A stretch of 64,000 nucleotides of DNA from Paludibacterium yongneupense DSM 18731 (GTDB lineage: Bacteria; Pseudomonadota; Gammaproteobacteria; Burkholderiales; Chromobacteriaceae), in contig NZ_AUGZ01000018.1 of NCBI RefSeq assembly GCF_000422925.1, positions 1 to 64,000 on the forward strand, written 5' to 3'. Below, piece after piece: positions 8,934 to 17,740 of the stretch. Under the pieces are notes generated by a model. That model was not told the origin of the DNA. It made no database searches and saw only the letters and a list, made by a program, of their open reading frames with translations. Within the stretch, counting starts at the first letter, position 1, and each line of letters begins with the position of its first letter. The translations under genes and the position numbers were made by a program.

Positions 8934-10004
8934 ATGCCGCGCCGCGCTCCGATCCTGATGGCCCTCGCACTCTCCCTGGGGGTGCATCTGGCTGTACTGG
9001 GCTTCGACCTGCTGCCGCTCGCCCGCAGCGAGCAGCAGGAAACCGCGCTCAAGCCGCTGACCGCGCGCCTGCAGGCACTGACGCTGGACCCGGCGCCCAA
9101 GCCGGTGCCGACCCCCGTGGCGCCGCCGAAAGGCAGCTTCTCGCTGACGGCTGCAGCGGCTCCGCCCGCTCCGGCCGCCGAGCGCAGGGACACGCATGGC
9201 GTTCGCCGCGAGGCCGCCTCGCAAGCGCTCGCCCAGACAGGCGCGAGCGCCGCGCAAAGCAGCAGTGCGCCGCTGGCGGAGGCCGCAGCGACGGCGGGCG
9301 CGACAAGCGCCTCGGCCCCCGCCTCAGACGCGACGGACGATGCGGCTCCGGCTTCGATCGCGCATCTCAAGCATTTTCCCAATAGCGCCAGACTGCGCTA
9401 TTGGGTGAACAATGTCGGGATCGCAACCCTGGACTGGGAACGCGAAGGCAAACGCTACTCCCTTGAGACCGTGGCCAATATCGCCTGGTTCTCGATACGC
9501 TATCGTTCGGAAGGCAGCCTGGGGCGCGGCGGACTCAAACCCGACAGTTTCACCGCCATGCGCAATGGCAACACCACCGGACTCGCCCGTTTTTCGTGGC
9601 CGGAAAAAACGCTGTCTCTCGGCGACAACGACACGTCCCCGCTGCACGCTGGCACGCAGGACATGTTGAGCATCATTTACCAGGTCGCTTTGCTCGGCGC
9701 CGAAGGAGACGCGAGCGAGTTGCACATCACCAATGGCCGCAAGGTCTACCCGGCCACGCTGCATGCCGTCGGCGAAAGCGACTACCTCGCCGACGGCAAA
9801 AAAATACACGTCGTCATCCTGCGCGCCCAGGAGCAGGGCGGCGACACCCGTATCGAATTCTGGCTGGCACCCGATTACGCCAATCAGCCGGTTCGCATCC
9901 ACTTCAGCGGTAATGTGGATGTCGACTTGCGCGCCAGAAAGATAGAAATCAACGGCAAGACCGAATGGGACTTGCCCGACCCCCATGACAGGAAATTCAA
10001 ATAA
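8934..10004 (+). CDS. DUF3108 domain-containing periplasmic protein
   Basis: A 356-residue protein with an N-terminal membrane helix (about 7-27, TonB-like uncleaved anchor), a Pro/Ala-rich linker (about 45-140) and a C-terminal DUF3108 domain beginning near FPNSARLRYWVNNVGIATLD, a beta-rich periplasmic module of unknown function. It sits 6 bp after purN and 2 bp before the RNA methyltransferase gene, so it is probably co-transcribed with both. Function is not known; membrane-to-envelope spanning architecture is what the sequence shows. Confidence 0.85.
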   Translation: MPRRAPILMALALSLGVHLAVLGFDLLPLARSEQQETALKPLTARLQALTLDPAPKPVPTPVAPPKGSFSLTAAAAPPAPAAERRDTHGVRREAASQALAQTGASAAQSSSAPLAEAAATAGATSASAPASDATDDAAPASIAHLKHFPNSARLRYWVNNVGIATLDWEREGKRYSLETVANIAWFSIRYRSEGSLGRGGLKPDSFTAMRNGNTTGLARFSWPEKTLSLGDNDTSPLHAGTQDMLSIIYQVALLGAEGDASELHITNGRKVYPATLHAVGESDYLADGKKIHVVILRAQEQGGDTRIEFWLAPDYANQPVRIHFSGNVDVDLRARKIEINGKTEWDLPDPHDRKFK

Positions 10005-10006
10005 TC

Positions 10007-11275
10007 ATGCATCCCACGCTGCTCAGCCATATCGAAACCGTACTGGGTCTGATGATCCGCTTCGACAAACCGGCCGACGTCGTGCTGTCGGCCTATTTCC
10101 GCCAGAACGAGCAGATCGGCTCGAGCGACCGCCATGTCATCGCCGAAACGGCTTTCGCCTGTCTGCGCCATCTGGGCCAGCTCACCGCGCTGATCGCCCC
10201 GCAAAAGGCGACGCCGCGCAAGCTGACTCTGGCGACCCTGTCGCGCGTACGCGGCCTGAATCTTAAAGAATTCGGCCCCTCGGTCAAGGAAGAGGAAAAA
10301 ACCTGGATCTCCGAACTGAAAGGCAAGGCACTGCCGGACGATCTCGCGATTCAGGCCGAACTACCGGCCTGGGTCATAGAGCGGCTGCAAGGCAAGAGCG
10401 CCGACGACATCCAGGCGCTCGGACGCGCGCTGATGCAGAGCGCTCCGCTCGATCTGCGCGTCAACACCTTCAAGATGAAACGCGACGAAGCGCTGCGCGA
10501 ACTCGCCCGCAGCGGAATCGAGTGCGCGCCCACCCCGTATTCTCCGATAGGCATCCGCGTAAAGGGCAAGCCCTCGATCAACAAGCATGAGCTGTTCAAG
10601 AGCGGGGCCATCGAAGTCCAGGACGAAGGCAGCCAGTTGCTCGGACTGTTGTGCGGCGCACGCCGCGGCGAAATGATCGTCGACTTCTGCGCCGGCGCAG
10701 GCGGCAAAACCCTGCTGCTCGGCGCACAGATGGCGTCGACCGGACGCCTGTACGCGTTCGACGTATCGGAAAAGCGGCTGACCAACCTCAAGCCCCGCCT
10801 CGCGCGCTCCGGCCTGTCCAATGTCCATCCGCAAGTCCTCGCGCATGAGAACGACGCGCGCATCAAGCGCCTGGCCGGCAAGGCCGACCGGGTACTGGTC
10901 GACGCCCCGTGCTCGGGGCTCGGCACCTTGCGCCGCAACCCCGACCTCAAGTTCCGCCAGTCGCCGGAGAGCATCGCCGAGCTGAACGTCAAGCAGACGG
11001 CCATTCTCGACAGCGCCTGCCGTTTGGTCAAAAAGGGCGGCCGGCTCGTCTATGCGACCTGCAGCCTGTTGCCGCAGGAAAATCAGGACATCGTCACCGC
11101 CTTCCTCGAACGCCATCCGGACTTCAGCCTGCTCAGCGCCGACACGGTGCTGCAGGATCAGAAAATTCCGCTGCAAATCGGCGAGTACCTGGAGCTGCAG
11201 CCACAATTGCATAACACTGATGGGTTTTTTGCCGCCGTACTCACGCGACAAGTCGATGAAGCCGTGGTAAATTAG
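10007..11275 (+). CDS. RsmB/NOP-family RNA m5C methyltransferase
   Basis: SAM-dependent cytosine-5 RNA methyltransferase, 422 residues. The SAM motif is in MIVDFCAGAGGKTLLLGAQM; the two catalytic cysteines are in VDAPCSGLGTLRRNPDLKF and VYATCSLLPQENQDIV, the typical PCSG/TCS pair. The long N-terminal domain (about 1-190) replaces the NusB-like domain of true RsmB, and I see no clear NusB match, so it may be an RsmB-like paralogue rather than the 16S C967 enzyme itself. It belongs to the purN-DUF3108 transcription unit. Confidence 0.88.
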   Translation: MHPTLLSHIETVLGLMIRFDKPADVVLSAYFRQNEQIGSSDRHVIAETAFACLRHLGQLTALIAPQKATPRKLTLATLSRVRGLNLKEFGPSVKEEEKTWISELKGKALPDDLAIQAELPAWVIERLQGKSADDIQALGRALMQSAPLDLRVNTFKMKRDEALRELARSGIECAPTPYSPIGIRVKGKPSINKHELFKSGAIEVQDEGSQLLGLLCGARRGEMIVDFCAGAGGKTLLLGAQMASTGRLYAFDVSEKRLTNLKPRLARSGLSNVHPQVLAHENDARIKRLAGKADRVLVDAPCSGLGTLRRNPDLKFRQSPESIAELNVKQTAILDSACRLVKKGGRLVYATCSLLPQENQDIVTAFLERHPDFSLLSADTVLQDQKIPLQIGEYLELQPQLHNTDGFFAAVLTRQVDEAVVN

Positions 11276-11306
11276 GCTTTCCTTAAATAACGACAGCGAG
11301 ACCGGG

Positions 11307-12593
11307 ATGAAGGTCACAGCCCTTGCCAGCCGGCTTCAGCGCCGGTTCGACCTCTTCTCCTCTCAAACCCGCGCCACCCTCGTGCTCTGGAGCGGTGCCA
11401 CGCTGGTCGGACTGGTGGCCGTGGCCCTGGCGAAAGCATCCGAGTCGGCATTTCACGGCTTTCAGCTGCTGGCCGGGCGTTGGCCGTGGTGGCCCTTCCT
11501 CGCCCTGCCCGTCGGCGGCATGCTGATCCGCTGGCTGATGACATGCATAGGGCAAGGCGCAGAAGGCAGCGGCATTCCGCAGGCACTGGCGGCACTGCAA
11601 CTGGCCGATACCCCGCGCGCCGCGCGTCTGCTGTCCGCCCGTATCGCTCTGGCCAAATTCGTCGGCATCGTCATGGGCGTCGGCAGCGGTTTCGTACTCG
11701 GACGCGAGGGGCCGACCGTGCAGATAGGTGCGGCACTGATGTACGCCTGCCGCCGTTTTGTTCCGGACGATGCCGCATTCCGCCGTCATCTCATCCTCGC
11801 GGGGGGAGCGGCCGGCATCGCCGCCGCATTCAATACCCCCCTGGCCGGCGTCGTTTTCGCTTTCGAAGAGCTGGCCAACTCGATAGAGCAGACCACGAGC
11901 GGCCGCACGATCGGGGCGGTGATTCTCGCGGGAATCATCTCGCTCGCACTACTGGGCAACTACACCTATTTCGGCCGTATCCATGTCCCGCCCTTTTCCT
12001 TTTCCATCGTTTTGCCCATGGCCATGGTCGCCGTCGGCGGCGGCTTGATCGGCGGGCTGTTCTCGTGGCTGTGCGTGCACCAGACGCGCTGGCTGCCCGC
12101 CCGCGTCGCCCGCTGGCGGCAGCGGCACCCGTATGGCTTCATTGCCGCCTGCGGCCTGCTCATCGCCCTCTGCGGACTCGCGCTGCCGATATTCGGCAGC
12201 GGTGCAGACGAAACCAGCCGCGTCATCGCCGGCCGCGGCGACCTGGGCGCGGCCTATCTTCCGCTCAAGTTCGTCGGCCTGCTGGCCACATTCCTGACCG
12301 GTTTGCCCGGAGGCATTTTCGCGCCGTCGCTGTCGCTGGGCGCCGGGCTCGGCAGTTGGGTCGCCCCCCTGTTCGCCCCGGAAGTCCACATCAAGATCAT
12401 CGCCCTGGGGATGGTGGCCATGCTCGCCGGGGTGACGCGCGCCCCGATCACCTCGGCCATCATCATGATAGAAATGACAGATGGCCACGGCATGGTGATC
12501 TCGACGCTGGGCGCCGCCATGATCGCGGCGGGCGTGGCCAGGGTTTTCGAGACTCGCCTCTACCACGATCTGGCCCAAAAATTTCTGGTCTGA
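11307..12593 (+). CDS. clcA: ClC-family chloride/proton antiporter
   Basis: A 428-residue inner-membrane ClC transporter without CBS domains. The three anion-path signatures are intact: GSGIPQ, GREGPTVQ (with the gating glutamate) and GLPGGIFAPSLSLGAG. FAFEEL supplies the internal proton glutamate known from E. coli ClcA, so proton-coupled exchange rather than a channel is expected. Physiological role is probably acid resistance or chloride homeostasis (known for the family, inferred here). A palindrome ending in TTTT lies downstream. Confidence 0.92.
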   Translation: MKVTALASRLQRRFDLFSSQTRATLVLWSGATLVGLVAVALAKASESAFHGFQLLAGRWPWWPFLALPVGGMLIRWLMTCIGQGAEGSGIPQALAALQLADTPRAARLLSARIALAKFVGIVMGVGSGFVLGREGPTVQIGAALMYACRRFVPDDAAFRRHLILAGGAAGIAAAFNTPLAGVVFAFEELANSIEQTTSGRTIGAVILAGIISLALLGNYTYFGRIHVPPFSFSIVLPMAMVAVGGGLIGGLFSWLCVHQTRWLPARVARWRQRHPYGFIAACGLLIALCGLALPIFGSGADETSRVIAGRGDLGAAYLPLKFVGLLATFLTGLPGGIFAPSLSLGAGLGSWVAPLFAPEVHIKIIALGMVAMLAGVTRAPITSAIIMIEMTDGHGMVISTLGAAMIAAGVARVFETRLYHDLAQKFLV

Positions 12594-12612
12594 ATCTTCG
12601 CTTGCAGGCAAA

Positions 12613-12642
12613 TTGACCGCAGCAAATGCCTGGACGTAAAAT
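12613..12642 (+). promoter_or_regulatory. Sigma-70 promoter for grxD
   Basis: TTGACC (12613-12618), an 18-bp spacer and TAAAAT (12637-12642), 50 bp before the grxD start codon. This is one of the best consensus matches in the window. Confidence 0.68.
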
Positions 12643-12668
12643 ACCCAATGGAAACACTCGGGTATTTT
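12638..12668 (+). terminator. Inverted repeat downstream of clcA
   Basis: AAAATACCC (12638-12646) pairs perfectly with GGGTATTTT (12660-12668) across a 13-nt loop. It is likely a clcA terminator whose left arm doubles as part of the grxD -10 region. Because the grxD promoter starts inside it, it cannot act as a grxD attenuator. Confidence 0.5.
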
Positions 12669-12691
12669 GTAGCGTACAAAGGAAAACCATA

Positions 12692-13006
12692 ATGAGCATT
12701 CAGGAAACCATCCGCGAGACAGTCAGCTCCACCCCGGTCGTACTGTATATGAAGGGTACGCCCCAGTTCCCGCAGTGCGGCTTTTCTTCGCGTGCAGTGC
12801 AATTGATAAAGGCCTGTGGCGTCGCCAAATTTGCCACCGTCGACGTACTGGCCGATCCCGACATCCGCCAGGGCATCAAGGACTACGCCAACTGGCCGAC
12901 AGTGCCCCAGCTTTACGTCAAGGGCGAATTCATCGGCGGCTCGGACATCATGGCCGAGATGTATCAGTCAGGCGAACTGCAGGCCTTGCTAAAAGAATTC
13001 GCCTGA
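12692..13006 (+). CDS. grxD: Monothiol glutaredoxin (CGFS type)
   Basis: A 104-residue glutaredoxin with the CGFS active site (FPQCGFSSRAVQ), the WPTVPQLYVKGEFIGG segment and the GGSDI glutathione contact. CGFS glutaredoxins bind a bridging [2Fe-2S] cluster and hand it on in iron-sulfur protein assembly. The start at ATG 12692 has AAAGGA upstream; the frame stays open further upstream but includes the hairpin and promoter. Likely a single-gene unit with its own promoter. Confidence 0.94.
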   Translation: MSIQETIRETVSSTPVVLYMKGTPQFPQCGFSSRAVQLIKACGVAKFATVDVLADPDIRQGIKDYANWPTVPQLYVKGEFIGGSDIMAEMYQSGELQALLKEFA

Positions 13007-13085
13007 GTCGTCAGCAAGAAAAAAGCCGCGGCGCGGCATAGAATGAAACCATCCCTTTCTTCGCCGGCCATGCCGGCGCGCCGCC

Positions 13086-13895
13086 ATGAACGCAAGCCCG
13101 GCTGCCGCGGCGAGTCTTGCCCCTCCCGCCCCATCGCAGGCCGAAATACGCCAGGCCATGGCCGGCGGGCAGTTCGTCGCGTATTTCCAGCCTGTCATCG
13201 ACTTGAGCAACGGCCGGATCAGTTCGCTCGAAGCGCTGGCCCGCTGGCGACACCCCGCGCATGGTCTGCTCCCCCCCGCCAGCTTCCTGCCCGCCATGCG
13301 CGAGCACGGGCTGCTGCGCCCACTGTCGGAACTGATGCTTGCCCAGGCCCTTCATGCCTGTCGCCACTGGCGGGACGGCGGGCTCCCCGTGCGCGTCTCG
13401 GTCAATATGCCGCTGCAGTCTCTCACCCGCCCGAATCTCAACGCCTGGATCGTTGCCCAGCTCAGGCAAGCGGGCCTGGAAAACGGTCAACTGATCCTCG
13501 AATTCTCCGAATTCATGCTCAGCCAGGATTGGGATCTGGCCGACCGTCAGCTCGTCTGGCTGCGCAGAGCCTCGATCGGCGTGGCCATTGACGAGTTTGG
13601 CATCGGCCTGGGCGTCGTTTCGCCGCTGAACCGCCAACGCTTCAGCATGATCAAGATAGATCCCTCCATCGTGTTCCATGCAAGCCTGGATCCGCATCGC
13701 AGAAGATGGCTGAGCGCGGCCTTGATGCAGGGGAAGCGCGCAGGCATGGAAACCGTCGCCATCGGCATCGAGGAGACGGCCGATCTCGAACTGGTGCGTG
13801 CGCTCGGCTGCCAGGCCGCACAGGGTTTTTTGTTCGCACCCCCCATGGCGGAAGCGGAAGTCGAATTATGGATCAACAGCCGAAAGACGTGGTAG
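13086..13895 (+). CDS. EAL-domain protein with degenerate active site
   Basis: A 269-residue stand-alone EAL domain without a sensory region. EAL itself (E49-L51), N107, E139, K190 and D192 are kept, but the metal-binding DD pair reads D169-E170 (in IDEFGIGL, not IDDFGTGY), the following flexible loop is altered, and the general-base glutamate of the AEGVE motif is Ile226 (VAIGIEE). From work on RocR-type enzymes, these changes should abolish c-di-GMP hydrolysis. It may be a c-di-GMP receptor or protein-interaction module. Its stop codon forms part of a TAGAAT hexamer that could be the upp -10. Confidence 0.85.
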   Translation: MNASPAAAASLAPPAPSQAEIRQAMAGGQFVAYFQPVIDLSNGRISSLEALARWRHPAHGLLPPASFLPAMREHGLLRPLSELMLAQALHACRHWRDGGLPVRVSVNMPLQSLTRPNLNAWIVAQLRQAGLENGQLILEFSEFMLSQDWDLADRQLVWLRRASIGVAIDEFGIGLGVVSPLNRQRFSMIKIDPSIVFHASLDPHRRRWLSAALMQGKRAGMETVAIGIEETADLELVRALGCQAAQGFLFAPPMAEAEVELWINSRKTW

Positions 13896-13898
13896 AAT
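13893..13898 (+). promoter_or_regulatory. Candidate -10 element for upp
   Basis: TAGAAT overlaps the stop codon of the EAL gene. The -35 region is poor (TGGATC-like at 18-bp spacing). It is proposed because no room for a promoter exists between the following hairpin and the upp start; a start near 13905 would give a leader of about 120 nt. Confidence 0.35.
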
Positions 13899-13960
13899 GC
13901 GGCCCCATACCTGTTGCACCCGTCAACCTCCGGGAGAGACGTGTGACCGAATCGATACCA

Positions 13961-14005
13961 AGAGCTGTTTTCCCATGCCGTGCGCGCCGGGAAAACAGCT
14001 TTTTT
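13961..14005 (+). terminator. Intrinsic terminator directly upstream of upp (possible attenuator)
   Basis: A 12-bp perfect stem, AGCTGTTTTCCC (13963-13974) with GGGAAAACAGCT (13989-14000), extended by two A/G-T pairs, a 14-nt loop and a run of six T (14000-14005). The upp start codon is 20 nt past the T-run, so transcripts that reach upp must read through this hairpin. Confidence 0.75.
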
Positions 14006-14025
14006 ACAAGGTGGGGAACACTCGC

Positions 14026-14658
14026 ATGAACATCACTGTCGTCAAACACCCCCTGGTCCAACACAAACTGGGGCTGCTGCGCGAAGGCGACATCAGCACG
14101 ATGAAGTTTCGCCAGCTGACTCAGGAACTGGCCCGCCTGCTCGCCTATGAAGCCACCCGCGACTTCGAACTCGAACCGACCACGATTCAGGGCTGGTGCG
14201 GGCCGATCGAAGTCGAACAGATCAAGGGCAAGAAAGTCACCGTCGTTCCGATCCTGCGCGCCGGCCTCGGCATGCTCGACGGGGTGCTCGATCTGGTTCC
14301 CTCGGCCAAGATCAGCGTCGTCGGCCTGTATCGCAACGAAGAAACCCTGGAGCCGGTGCCCTACTTCGACAAGTTCGTGGACAGCCTCGACGAACGCATC
14401 GCGTTGATCATCGACCCGATGCTGGCAACAGGCGGGTCGATGAATGCCACCATCGAGCTATTGAAGCGCAAGGGCTGCCGCCAGATCAAGGCCGTGGTCA
14501 TGGTTGCCGCGCCGGAAGGCGTCAAGGCGGTGTCCGATGCGCATCCGGATGTCCAGATTTATGCGGCTTCGCTCGACGACCACCTGAACGAAAACGGCTA
14601 CATCATCCCCGGACTCGGCGACGCAGGCGACAAGATCTTCGGCACCAAGCACGCCTGA
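14026..14658 (+). CDS. upp: Uracil phosphoribosyltransferase
   Basis: Salvages uracil to UMP with PRPP. The 210-residue protein starts [19 protein letters not shown], has [16 protein letters not shown], the PRPP loop [16 protein letters not shown] and the uracil-binding C-terminal stretch [17 protein letters not shown]. The start at ATG 14026 has a GGTGGGGA site; a longer upstream frame is spurious. It is followed by a uracil permease gene, with a separate hairpin terminator between them. The leader contains a strong terminator, described separately. Confidence 0.96.
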   Translation: MNITVVKHPLVQHKLGLLREGDISTMKFRQLTQELARLLAYEATRDFELEPTTIQGWCGPIEVEQIKGKKVTVVPILRAGLGMLDGVLDLVPSAKISVVGLYRNEETLEPVPYFDKFVDSLDERIALIIDPMLATGGSMNATIELLKRKGCRQIKAVVMVAAPEGVKAVSDAHPDVQIYAASLDDHLNENGYIIPGLGDAGDKIFGTKHA

Positions 14659-14688
14659 CGACCCTGCGCCCGGTTTACCGGGCCGCCC

Positions 14689-14720
14689 ACGCCGCTTGCC
14701 TGCGCGACAAGCGGCGTTTT
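14689..14720 (+). terminator. Terminator between upp and uraA
   Basis: A 10-bp perfect stem ACGCCGCTTG (14689-14698) / CAAGCGGCGT (14708-14717), a 9-nt loop and TTTT. It should reduce read-through from upp into the permease gene, which starts 42 bp later. Confidence 0.65.
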
Positions 14721-14761
14721 CATGCCCCCTACCCGCGCTCTCCCGCTATAAGGAAGTCTAT

Positions 14762-16006
14762 ATGTTTCATTACGCGAAGCAGGCGGTTTCCGGCGCCCAG
14801 ATCCTGTTCGTCGCCTTCGGCGCACTGGTGCTGGTGCCGCTGCTCACCGGTCTGAATCCGGCGATGGCTCTTCTCGGAGCCGGTATCGGCACCCTGGTAT
14901 TCCAGCTCTGCACCGGCCGCCAGGTCCCCATCTTTCTCGGTTCGTCCTTTGCCTTCATCGGCCCCATCATCTATTCGGTCCACACCTGGGGCATGCCATC
15001 GACCATGTTCGGCCTGTTCTGCGCGGGCTTCATGTACTTCGTTTTCGCCGCGATCGTCCGCTGGCGCGGCATGGCTCTCGTCAACCGCCTGCTGCCGCCG
15101 GTGGTCATCGGCCCCGTCATCATGATCATCGGCCTGTCGGTCGCCACCGCCGCCTCCAGCATGGCGATGGGTCGGGCCGGAGGCCATCAGGTGATGCCCT
15201 ATCCCACGGCGATGCTGCTGGCCGCCGTGTCGCTGGCAACCACCATCGTGGTGGCGATTTTCGCACGCGGGATCGTCAAGCTGATTCCCATTCTCGCCGG
15301 GGTGATAGCCGGTTATCTGCTCGCACTGGCGCTCGGCGTGGTCGACATCGCCCATATCGTCAACGCCCCCTGGTTCGCGATGCCGCAGCTGGCCGCCCCC
15401 ACCGTCAACTGGGCCGCCGCCTTGTTCATGCTGCCGGTGGCTATCGCTCCGGCCATCGAGCATATCGGCGGCGTCATGGCGATCGGCGGCGTCACGGGCA
15501 AGGATTACACCAAGGCGCCCGGCCTTCATCGCACCCTGTGCGGGGATGGCCTCGGCGTCTGCATCGCCGGCCTGATCGGCGGCCCGCCGGTCACCACCTA
15601 TGCCGAAGTCACCGGCGCGGTCATGATCACTCGCAACTTCAACCCGGTCACCATGACCTGGGCGGCCGCCTTTGCCATCGCCATGGCGTTCTTCGGAAAA
15701 TTCAACGCCCTGTTGCAATCCATCCCGATGCCGGTCATGGGCGGCATCATGGTTCTGCTGTTCGGCACCATCGCCTCGATCGGTCTCAAAACCCTGATCG
15801 AGTCCAAGGTCGATCTGATGGAGCCGCGCAATCTGGTCATCATCTCGGTGGTGCTGACCTCGGGCATCGGTGGGCTGGAACTGAAAATAGGCAGCTTCGG
15901 ACTCGCCGGCGTCGGCCTGTGCTCGGTGATGGCCATCGTGCTCAATTTGATCCTGCCACGCCGTTCAGGCAGCCACGAGGGCATCGCTGAAGCCCGCGAC
16001 ATCTGA
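14762..16006 (+). CDS. uraA: Uracil permease (NCS2 family)
   Basis: A 414-residue, roughly 14-helix nucleobase:proton symporter. NCS2 landmarks are GSSFAFIGP near TM3, the substrate/proton glutamate in IAPAIEHIGGVMAIG (TM8) and GGPPVTTYAEVTGAVMITR (TM10), where UraA usually reads TTYGENIGVMAIT. The start at ATG 14762 follows AAGGAAG. Pairing with upp gives uracil uptake plus salvage. Uracil is the likely substrate from context; the altered TM10 motif leaves room for another pyrimidine or purine. Confidence 0.88.
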   Translation: MFHYAKQAVSGAQILFVAFGALVLVPLLTGLNPAMALLGAGIGTLVFQLCTGRQVPIFLGSSFAFIGPIIYSVHTWGMPSTMFGLFCAGFMYFVFAAIVRWRGMALVNRLLPPVVIGPVIMIIGLSVATAASSMAMGRAGGHQVMPYPTAMLLAAVSLATTIVVAIFARGIVKLIPILAGVIAGYLLALALGVVDIAHIVNAPWFAMPQLAAPTVNWAAALFMLPVAIAPAIEHIGGVMAIGGVTGKDYTKAPGLHRTLCGDGLGVCIAGLIGGPPVTTYAEVTGAVMITRNFNPVTMTWAAAFAIAMAFFGKFNALLQSIPMPVMGGIMVLLFGTIASIGLKTLIESKVDLMEPRNLVIISVVLTSGIGGLELKIGSFGLAGVGLCSVMAIVLNLILPRRSGSHEGIAEARDI

Positions 16007-16127
16007 CGCGGACACGGGGGCGCCGCAGCCGCATGGCCGGCGCTCTCCGGCCCTCCCCCCGACCGGGTGACGCCCGCGCCCCCTTGCGCTATGCTGTGCG
16101 CCACTGCCACTCGCGGGAGTCACCCCC

Positions 16128-16682
16128 ATGCTGATCGAACGCGCACGCTCCGTACTGCTCTGCATCGATATCCAGGAAAAACTGCTGCCGGCGGTCGAAG
16201 ACTGCGCCGGCCTGCTGCAACGCGCACAATGGTTGATCAGCGTCAGCCACGACTGTGGGCTGCCGCTGATATTCTCGGAACAGTACCCGGCCGGACTCGG
16301 GCGGACCCGGCCGGAGTTGCTGGCCATCGCACCGGCCGCCCCGATACTGGAAAAAGTCGCCTTTTCCTGCGTTCGGGTTTCCGCCTTGCCCGAGTCGCTG
16401 CTCGAACGCGAACAGATCATCGTAGCCGGAATGGAAACGCATGTCTGCGTACTGCAAACCGTCATCGACCTTCTGGCAACGGGCAAGACCGTGTTTGTCG
16501 TCGCCGATGCCTGCGCGAGTCGTTCCCGGTTCGACCATACGCTGGCGCTGGAGAGAATGCGCGCCGCCGGCGCCATCCTGGTCAGCCGTGAAATGGTACT
16601 CTTCGAGCTGCTGCGCGGCGCCGGCGATGCACAGTTCAAGACATTGAGTAAACGTTATCTGCAGGGCGAACAGCCGTCCTGA
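16128..16682 (+). CDS. Isochorismatase-family cysteine hydrolase (YcaC-like)
   Basis: A 184-residue protein with the full catalytic triad of the family: D14 (LCIDIQEKLL), K76 (ILEKVAFSC) and C107 (GMETHVCVLQT). It lacks the aryl-carrier domain of siderophore isochorismatases, so it is closer to YcaC-type hydrolases acting on amides or small unknown substrates. The start at ATG 16128 is preceded by GGGAG. A GC hairpin (GGCCGG/CCGGCC, 16034-16051) lies between it and uraA. Confidence 0.85.
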   Translation: MLIERARSVLLCIDIQEKLLPAVEDCAGLLQRAQWLISVSHDCGLPLIFSEQYPAGLGRTRPELLAIAPAAPILEKVAFSCVRVSALPESLLEREQIIVAGMETHVCVLQTVIDLLATGKTVFVVADACASRSRFDHTLALERMRAAGAILVSREMVLFELLRGAGDAQFKTLSKRYLQGEQPS

Positions 16683-16731
16683 TGGCAAGCCCTTTCCTTA
16701 CCGCTACAACCATAAAGACAGCGACGATCTC

Positions 16732-17061
16732 ATGAGCGCCTTCACCTTTCAGTACATTTTGCAAACCTTGCCCCCCAGCCACGATGTCGATGCGATAGAG
16801 CTGGTCGATGCCAATGGCACCGCCCTGCGCCGCCTGGAGAACAAGCCGGGCAGTGCCGGCTCGCTGCGCGTTTATCACAGCCTGTTGCGCCAGTACGGCC
16901 GCATCGACGGCGACGCCGCCCGCGCCGGCCTCAAGCTGTACGCCGAACATACTGAAGACGCGCGCCTGAATCCGGGCAAGCACCCCAATGTCGATACCTT
17001 GCTGGCGATCGCGGAACAGGGGGCGCCCACGCTGCAGGGCCGCGTTCTACCGCGCGCCTGA
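16732..17061 (+). CDS. DUF2322-family protein
   Basis: A 109-residue cytoplasmic protein. The stretch ENKPGSAGSLRVYHSLLRQY followed by GRIDGDAARAGLKLYAEHT and NPGKHPNVDTLL matches my recollection of the DUF2322 family found in betaproteobacteria. No catalytic motif or membrane segment is evident. It lies 49 bp after the isochorismatase-like gene and may share its transcript; it converges with the sigma-factor gene across 12 bp. Confidence 0.72.
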   Translation: MSAFTFQYILQTLPPSHDVDAIELVDANGTALRRLENKPGSAGSLRVYHSLLRQYGRIDGDAARAGLKLYAEHTEDARLNPGKHPNVDTLLAIAEQGAPTLQGRVLPRA

Positions 17062-17073
17062 TAGGGACGCGCC

Positions 17074-17634
17074 CTAGGCCGTTCGCAGCAGTGTCTGCAG
17101 CCGGCGCCGTAGCAGTTCCACCCGCTTGCGCGCGAGCGCTTCGCTGATGGAGAGGCTGGCGGCGATCACGGGGTAGGAGAGTTCCTTCTCGAATTTGAGT
17201 GCGAACAGGTCGCGTTGCCCCGGGCTGAGCGTGGCCAGCGCGCGGTCGAGCTGCTGGAGTTGCTGACGCAACTCCAGCTCCAGCTCCAGCCCGGGCGTAT
17301 GCGAGGCGATCTCTCCGATGAAATCGGCATCGATGTCGAGATCGAAATTGAACACGGTTCTCTCGCGGCCAAGCCGGCGAATGTGGTCGAGGAACACGTG
17401 GTTCAGGACCAGAAACAGAAAACCTTCCGGGTCGCGCACTTTCTCCGGCTGCTTGCGCAGATAGAGGCACGCTTTGAGAGCCGTATCGGCCAACAGTTCA
17501 TCCGCCTGAGCCGCATCGCCACGGCACAATCGCCGCGCCTTGCGCAACAGATTATCTTGCACCGCGCGCCAGGCGCATTCGAAGCGATCCGCCGCCGAAC
17601 GGACCTTGATCGACGCGTGTTCTGCTTGTCCCAT
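17074..17634 (-). CDS. ECF-type RNA polymerase sigma factor beside the R-body genes
   Basis: A 186-residue two-domain sigma factor. Region 2 covers about 20-100, with FLFLVLNHVFLDHIRRLGRE as the -10 recognition/melting helix; region 4 covers about 125-180, with LSPGQRDLFALKFEKELSYP and SISEALARKRVELLRRRL as the -35 helix-turn-helix. The acidic linker DLDIDADFIGEIASHTPG separates them. No anti-sigma gene is adjacent. It is downstream of the Crp/Fnr-type gene on the same strand (106-bp gap), and both diverge from the RebB genes, so a role in R-body expression is a reasonable inference. The start at ATG 17634 follows GGAGATAAAG. Confidence 0.86.
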   Translation of the reverse strand: MGQAEHASIKVRSAADRFECAWRAVQDNLLRKARRLCRGDAAQADELLADTALKACLYLRKQPEKVRDPEGFLFLVLNHVFLDHIRRLGRERTVFNFDLDIDADFIGEIASHTPGLELELELRQQLQQLDRALATLSPGQRDLFALKFEKELSYPVIAASLSISEALARKRVELLRRRLQTLLRTA

Positions 17635-17740
17635 CTTTATCTCCGTAGCAAGACCGAAGGTCAGGATGAAACACTCAAACAGAACAAACTGTTACCCAAG
17701 TAACATTTTTAATGTTAAATGGATCGTCATTCGCACACCA

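Noticed and set aside
13896-13960. Resemblance of GGGAGAGA...GACCGAA to a glycine riboswitch aptamer
   Set aside because: Only short matching words, the stems around them do not fit the aptamer, and the downstream gene is not related to glycine.
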